From assembly GCF_000332075.2 (NCBI RefSeq), contig NZ_ALVU02000001.1, positions 1,507,193 to 1,571,192 of the forward strand: a stretch of 64,000 nt of DNA, written 5' to 3'. Below the pieces are notes generated by a model. It worked only from the letters and a program-made list of their open reading frames with translations. It searched no databases and was not told where the DNA came from. How positions within the stretch are numbered: the stretch's first letter is position 1; every line of letters starts with the position of its first letter. The translations under genes were made by a program, and so were the position numbers. Positions 60,561 to 64,000 of this stretch are shown piece after piece. Origin of the DNA: Synechocystis sp. PCC 7509. GTDB lineage: Bacteria > Cyanobacteriota > Cyanobacteriia > Cyanobacteriales > Chroococcidiopsidaceae.

Positions 60561-61994
60561 ATGGAGTCCAAACATACAACTAATCAGGCGATCGCGTATC
60601 CTCCAGTAACGCCACCTAATAATCATCTTAAAATTTTGGTAGGGATAACTGGCACTAGCGCGCTAATTTTATTTATATATAGCGCTTTACGCCATATATT
60701 GTTTCAGTCAACAGCTTTTGATTTAGGTATTTTTGACCAAGCAGTCTATCTGATTAGTCAAGGAAAAACACCAATTTCTACATTCATGGGATTTCATATT
60801 ATTGGCGATCATGCAGGTTTTATTTTTTATCCCTTGGCTTTGTTATATAAAATCTATCCTAGTGTTTATTGGCTGTTTGCCTTACAGGCTTTAGTTTTAG
60901 CATCGGGGGCGGTGTTTACCTGGTATATCGCCTTGCATCGGGGGTTAAAGGCAGATATGGCGATCGCAATTTCTGTGGTTTATTTACTGTACCCGGTAGT
61001 TTTTAATATTAATTTATTTGATTTTCATCCCGAAGTCATTGCTGTACCACTACTATTGGCAGCAATTTTAGCCGCACAGTTAGGAAAAATTGGCTGGTTT
61101 TGTTTGGCTATTTTAATAGTTTTGTCGTGTAAAGCAGTCCTATCTTTGACTGTTGCTGCCATGGGTTTCTGGCTATTAATCTTTGAAAAAAAACGTTGGT
61201 GTGGTGCGATCGCTATTTTTGCTGGTATTAGCTGGTTTTTAATTAGCACTCAAGTAATTATTCCCTTTTTTAGTGGACGAGAAGCCGCCGCCGTCGGACG
61301 TTATAGCTACTTGGGTGACTCTGTTCGAGAAATTGGTCAAAATATTTTATTTCATCCAGGACTTGTTTTTGGGAAAATTTTATCTTTAGCCAATTTAGAA
61401 TATTTAGTTTTATTGTTTGTACCTATAGTTTGGGGACTTTCCCTCTTAAGTCTCAAACCATTAGTTGGTGCGATACCGTGCGTTGCACTCAATATATTAG
61501 CTGACTATCAAGCGCAAAAAGATTTAGTTCATCAATACTCTTTACCTGCGTTGCCTTTTTTAATTTTGGCGGTCATATCTAGTTTGGCGGTAGGTAAAGG
61601 ATTGGTGCAAAATAAACGAGTAATTATTGTCTGGTCGTTAGTAACATTTTTGTTTTTATCAAAGCTTTTTAGTTTTGGCTCAAATAATTTTCAGCAGCTA
61701 GATACTTGGCAAGCCACAAACACAGCAACGTCACACGTTACAACTAAAGGCAGCGTGCTGACAACGGCAGAAATTGCCCCACACTTATCTCATAGAGAAT
61801 TAATCAAGTTAGCTCGTGCTGATGCTCCACCAGACAATCTCAATGAATTTGATTATTTTCTCCTCAACGTCCGTCATCCTGGATGGGCGAGTAATCCTGA
61901 ATTTGCGAAAAAGTTAGTCGAGCGATTGCAAAAAGCCCAAGAATTTAACATGAAATATCACCAAGACGATGTTTATCTATTCGCTAAAAAGTAG
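60561..61994 (+). CDS. DUF2079 multi-pass membrane protein
   Basis: A 477-residue protein with about 11 helices. HILFQSTAFDLGIFDQAVYLISQGKTPIST and FDFHPEVIAVPLLLAAI are typical of DUF2079, which is related to GT-C glycosyltransferases of the ArnT/PMT kind. Conserved acidic residues in the first outer loop (FDLGIFDQ) could bind a lipid-linked sugar. It is 8 bases before the next membrane protein, so the two may work in glycosylation of an envelope compound. Confidence 0.85.
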   Translation: MESKHTTNQAIAYPPVTPPNNHLKILVGITGTSALILFIYSALRHILFQSTAFDLGIFDQAVYLISQGKTPISTFMGFHIIGDHAGFIFYPLALLYKIYPSVYWLFALQALVLASGAVFTWYIALHRGLKADMAIAISVVYLLYPVVFNINLFDFHPEVIAVPLLLAAILAAQLGKIGWFCLAILIVLSCKAVLSLTVAAMGFWLLIFEKKRWCGAIAIFAGISWFLISTQVIIPFFSGREAAAVGRYSYLGDSVREIGQNILFHPGLVFGKILSLANLEYLVLLFVPIVWGLSLLSLKPLVGAIPCVALNILADYQAQKDLVHQYSLPALPFLILAVISSLAVGKGLVQNKRVIIVWSLVTFLFLSKLFSFGSNNFQQLDTWQATNTATSHVTTKGSVLTTAEIAPHLSHRELIKLARADAPPDNLNEFDYFLLNVRHPGWASNPEFAKKLVERLQKAQEFNMKYHQDDVYLFAKK

Positions 61995-62002
61995 ACCCAT
62001 AC

Positions 62003-63235
62003 ATGGCTAAACTACAAAAAAGTTGGAAGTATTGGTTATTATTTCCACTCTGTTTGTGGTTATTTAGCCGCTTAGTTATTTGTATAGTCATGGTAGACTT
62101 CGCCCCATTATTACCCGCACCACCGGGGGGAATTGTTGCTACAGGGGGATGGGATGTGTTTGCAGCTTGGGATAGCGACTTTTACGAACGCATTGCTATT
62201 TTTGGCTACAACACGCCTCATTCTGTCGCTTTTTTCCCTTTATATCCGCTTCTGGTCAGGGGAGTAATGGCTTTAGGTTTGCCCTTTGTGGTGGCGGGTA
62301 CTATAGTCAATAATTTAGCTTTTTTAGCGGCATTAATCTTTATCTACAATTGGGTAGCCAGCAGTCATAGTAAAAGCGTTGCAAGGTGGACAATAGTTGT
62401 TTTAGCCTGGTTTCCACTTTCTATTTTTGGCACGGTTATTTACTCCGAAGGATTATATTTATTACTTAGTTCTGTAGCCTTACGTGCTTTTGAGCAAAAG
62501 CGTTACTGGTGGGTAGTTTTGACGGGTTCTCTAGCTACTGCTACTCGTCCAACTGCGATCGCCCTAATTCCCACATTTTTAATTGTCTGTTGGCGAGAAG
62601 GTCGAAAAGTAAAGGCTTACATTGCTAGTTTAGCTACGGGTTTAGGTGTATTTTTTTATAGCTTGTATTGTCAAATTTATTTTCAAGATGCTTTAGCGTT
62701 TATCCACGTCCAAAAAGCTTGGCAACCAGCACAGGATTTTTTGGGTCAAGATTGGCTAAAAATGGTGATGCAGGTTGCTGTAGGTACGAGAAACTGGCAA
62801 CGGGGGACAATTGTTGATGTTTGGCATCCCCTAATATTTGTAGTTATTTGCGTTAGTGGTTGTTCATTGTGGAAGTCAAGTTTTAAGCTACGCGGTTATA
62901 GTTTGTGCTTTTTGGGGTTTGTTTTATGGTTAGTTGCGGGGAATCCGTTACTTAATAGCGCGATTACTTTTGGTGGTATTTATTTACTATGGTATTGTCG
63001 CTCTTTACTTAGCAATACCTTAGTTACTTACGGGATTTGTAGCTATGCTTTGATTTTGAGTACCGGGCGAACAACTTCTATTGAGCGTTATGTTTATGCA
63101 ATTGTCAGTGTGGCGGTTTCTCTAGGAATATTATTGTCGCGCTATCCTCGCTATGGATATATAGTTAGCGCTTTTTTTGCTTTTTTGCTTATTCTCTACT
63201 CTTTGCGCTTTGCACAACACCTGTGGGTAGCTTAG
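62003..63235 (+). CDS. GPI-mannosyltransferase-2-like (PIG-V-like) GT-C membrane protein
   Basis: A 410-residue protein with about 10 helices. GGWDVFAAWDSDFYERIAIFGY near residue 45 holds the W-D-S/W-D motif of the PIG-V-type family, followed by AFFPLYPLLVRGV. TATRPTAIALIPTF and the rest fit the same group. Likely a lipid-linked sugar transferase; a GPI role is not expected in bacteria. Read with DUF2079. Confidence 0.8.
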   Translation: MAKLQKSWKYWLLFPLCLWLFSRLVICIVMVDFAPLLPAPPGGIVATGGWDVFAAWDSDFYERIAIFGYNTPHSVAFFPLYPLLVRGVMALGLPFVVAGTIVNNLAFLAALIFIYNWVASSHSKSVARWTIVVLAWFPLSIFGTVIYSEGLYLLLSSVALRAFEQKRYWWVVLTGSLATATRPTAIALIPTFLIVCWREGRKVKAYIASLATGLGVFFYSLYCQIYFQDALAFIHVQKAWQPAQDFLGQDWLKMVMQVAVGTRNWQRGTIVDVWHPLIFVVICVSGCSLWKSSFKLRGYSLCFLGFVLWLVAGNPLLNSAITFGGIYLLWYCRSLLSNTLVTYGICSYALILSTGRTTSIERYVYAIVSVAVSLGILLSRYPRYGYIVSAFFAFLLILYSLRFAQHLWVA

Positions 63236-63517
63236 AAAAATTGCTTTGCTTCTAGCTTATTCCAGTTTGGTTGGGCGATCGCTCCCAACAATTGTTCCTT
63301 TGTTAAGAAGTTTTACATAACCTCCCATCCTTCCGAAAAATAGAGATGAAAATCTGATTCCTAGTTTAGGGAGCAAAACATTAACTTGTGATTGCTCAAG
63401 CATGACTTGAGAACGCATCTTTCTACCTTGGTTCAAATCTCATAAGCCTATAAATACTTTACTGATTACCTCGATTAAATAAAACCATCAAATTACACCC
63501 TTTAGGGAGAATTAATT

Positions 63518-64000
63518 ATGAGGGATACATCTAAAGACGGGTTTAGAAATAAACTAGAAACCTATGCTTTGACTCACTTTAAGCCAATTTGGAACTTAAT
63601 TCAAAGCAACGATACTCTCAAAAAAAAAGTTAATAAGTTTCTTGTCAACAACGCCATTTATAAAGTTCCTACTCGCCCTTATCCGTTTAGTACCATGTCT
63701 CCCTACACTTCTTGGGATTCATTGAGCGATCGCACTTATAGCGGGCTTCATCTTCCACCCCTTGATTGGCAACCTTTAACTAATGAAAATCATTTAAAAC
63801 TTAAGTTGGCTGATACGAAAGACTTTGAGAAAAAGCTACCAGCTATAGAAGATTTGCGGGGGTTATATCGCAAATCTGGCGAAACAAAATACTCGCCCAA
63901 ATCTACCTTAATTTTTCCTTATTTTGTTCAATGGTTTACCGATAGTTTTCTCCGCACAGATCGCCATAATCATCGTAAAAATACTTCCAATCACCAAATC
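63518..64000 (+). CDS. N-terminus of a cyclooxygenase-like haem peroxidase (partial)
   Basis: From the ATG at 63518 (AGGGAGA ribosome site) 161 codons lie in the window and stay open to the end. RPYPFSTMSPYTSWDSLSDRTYSGLHLPP and then STLIFPYFVQWFTDSFLRTDRHNHRKNTSNH are the start of animal-type (prostaglandin synthase-like) haem peroxidases found in some cyanobacteria. The distal-haem and proximal His are beyond the edge. It could be a fatty-acid dioxygenase. No export signal is evident. Confidence 0.8.
   Translation, partial: MRDTSKDGFRNKLETYALTHFKPIWNLIQSNDTLKKKVNKFLVNNAIYKVPTRPYPFSTMSPYTSWDSLSDRTYSGLHLPPLDWQPLTNENHLKLKLADTKDFEKKLPAIEDLRGLYRKSGETKYSPKSTLIFPYFVQWFTDSFLRTDRHNHRKNTSNHQI

Noticed and set aside
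1-64000. CRISPR arrays
   Set aside because: No set of regularly spaced repeats with unique spacers was seen; the tandem repeats at 25411 and 50327 have no spacers.

Overview
The window is chromosomal DNA from a cyanobacterium. GCGATCGC (HIP1) palindromes are scattered through most genes, and the gene set is cyanobacterial: psbY, DUF4912, DUF3326, DUF2358, TIGR02652, TIGR04168, CbiM/PDGLE-type metal transport, cyAbrB-like domains and an RppA-type regulator. The mixture of housekeeping genes, toxin-antitoxin modules and insertion sequences would suit a large-genome unicellular or filamentous lineage. The species cannot be fixed from the sequence alone.

Region 1 (1-8 kb): a TIGR04283 glycosyltransferase, then a four-gene iron block (Tat-exported multicopper oxidase, HhH lipoprotein, ferritin-like protein, FTR1 permease) preceded by a perfect 19-bp palindrome, then a MOSC protein. 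A HIP1-free cassette of three genes (TIGR04255 plus two unknowns) follows, and then tRNA-Ser(UGA). Region 2 (8-21 kb): TIGR04168 phosphoesterase, nadA, rpmI-rplT, a periplasmic binding protein, a TPR protein, psbY, gamma-carbonic anhydrase, TIGR02652, a VOC protein, a complete ECF cobalt/nickel transporter (cbiM-PDGLE-cbiQ-cbiO), a tsaB remnant, a DUF4365 nuclease-like/double-AbrB pair, and ilvA.

Region 3 (21-26 kb) is an accessory island on the minus strand: a nucleotidyltransferase, an Rpn-type protein, higBA, a VOC gene, an IS end, a RelE-DUF433 fusion with its antitoxin, a broken unknown gene, and hicAB. Region 4 (26-38.6 kb) is mostly core: acnB, ferredoxin/DUF3326 operon, CorC/HlyC-type membrane protein, a TPR protein, a large FHA/PAS/GAF histidine kinase with its response regulator, short-form hisG and a lone rppA-like regulator. 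Region 5 (38.7-52.5 kb) is mixed. It has a chimeric BrnA/Mrr-N protein with a partner, brnTA, an acyltransferase, class I aldolase, an aldo/keto reductase pseudogene split by a TnpB element, a decayed IS, two methyltransferases, a DUF4912 protein, a 3' half of tRNA-Phe, and an IS982 copy that is itself broken by a 31-bp palindromic insert. Region 6 (53-64 kb) is core again: rpsD, tRNA-Met, a glycogen-debranching-type enzyme, two peroxiredoxin-like genes, a DUF6888/DUF6887 pair, DnaJ, two integral membrane glycosyltransferase-like proteins and the start of a cyclooxygenase-like haem peroxidase.

The most unusual pattern is repeated displacement of gene 3' ends. The VOC gene and the acyltransferase gene are each followed by a small toxin-antitoxin cassette and then by a second copy of their own 3' end, stop codon included. 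nadA carries a similar second 3' end with nothing in between. The second copies differ mostly at synonymous or conservative positions. This suggests that small cassettes insert at gene ends and bring, or leave behind, a homologous terminus. No recombinase is visible that could explain it.
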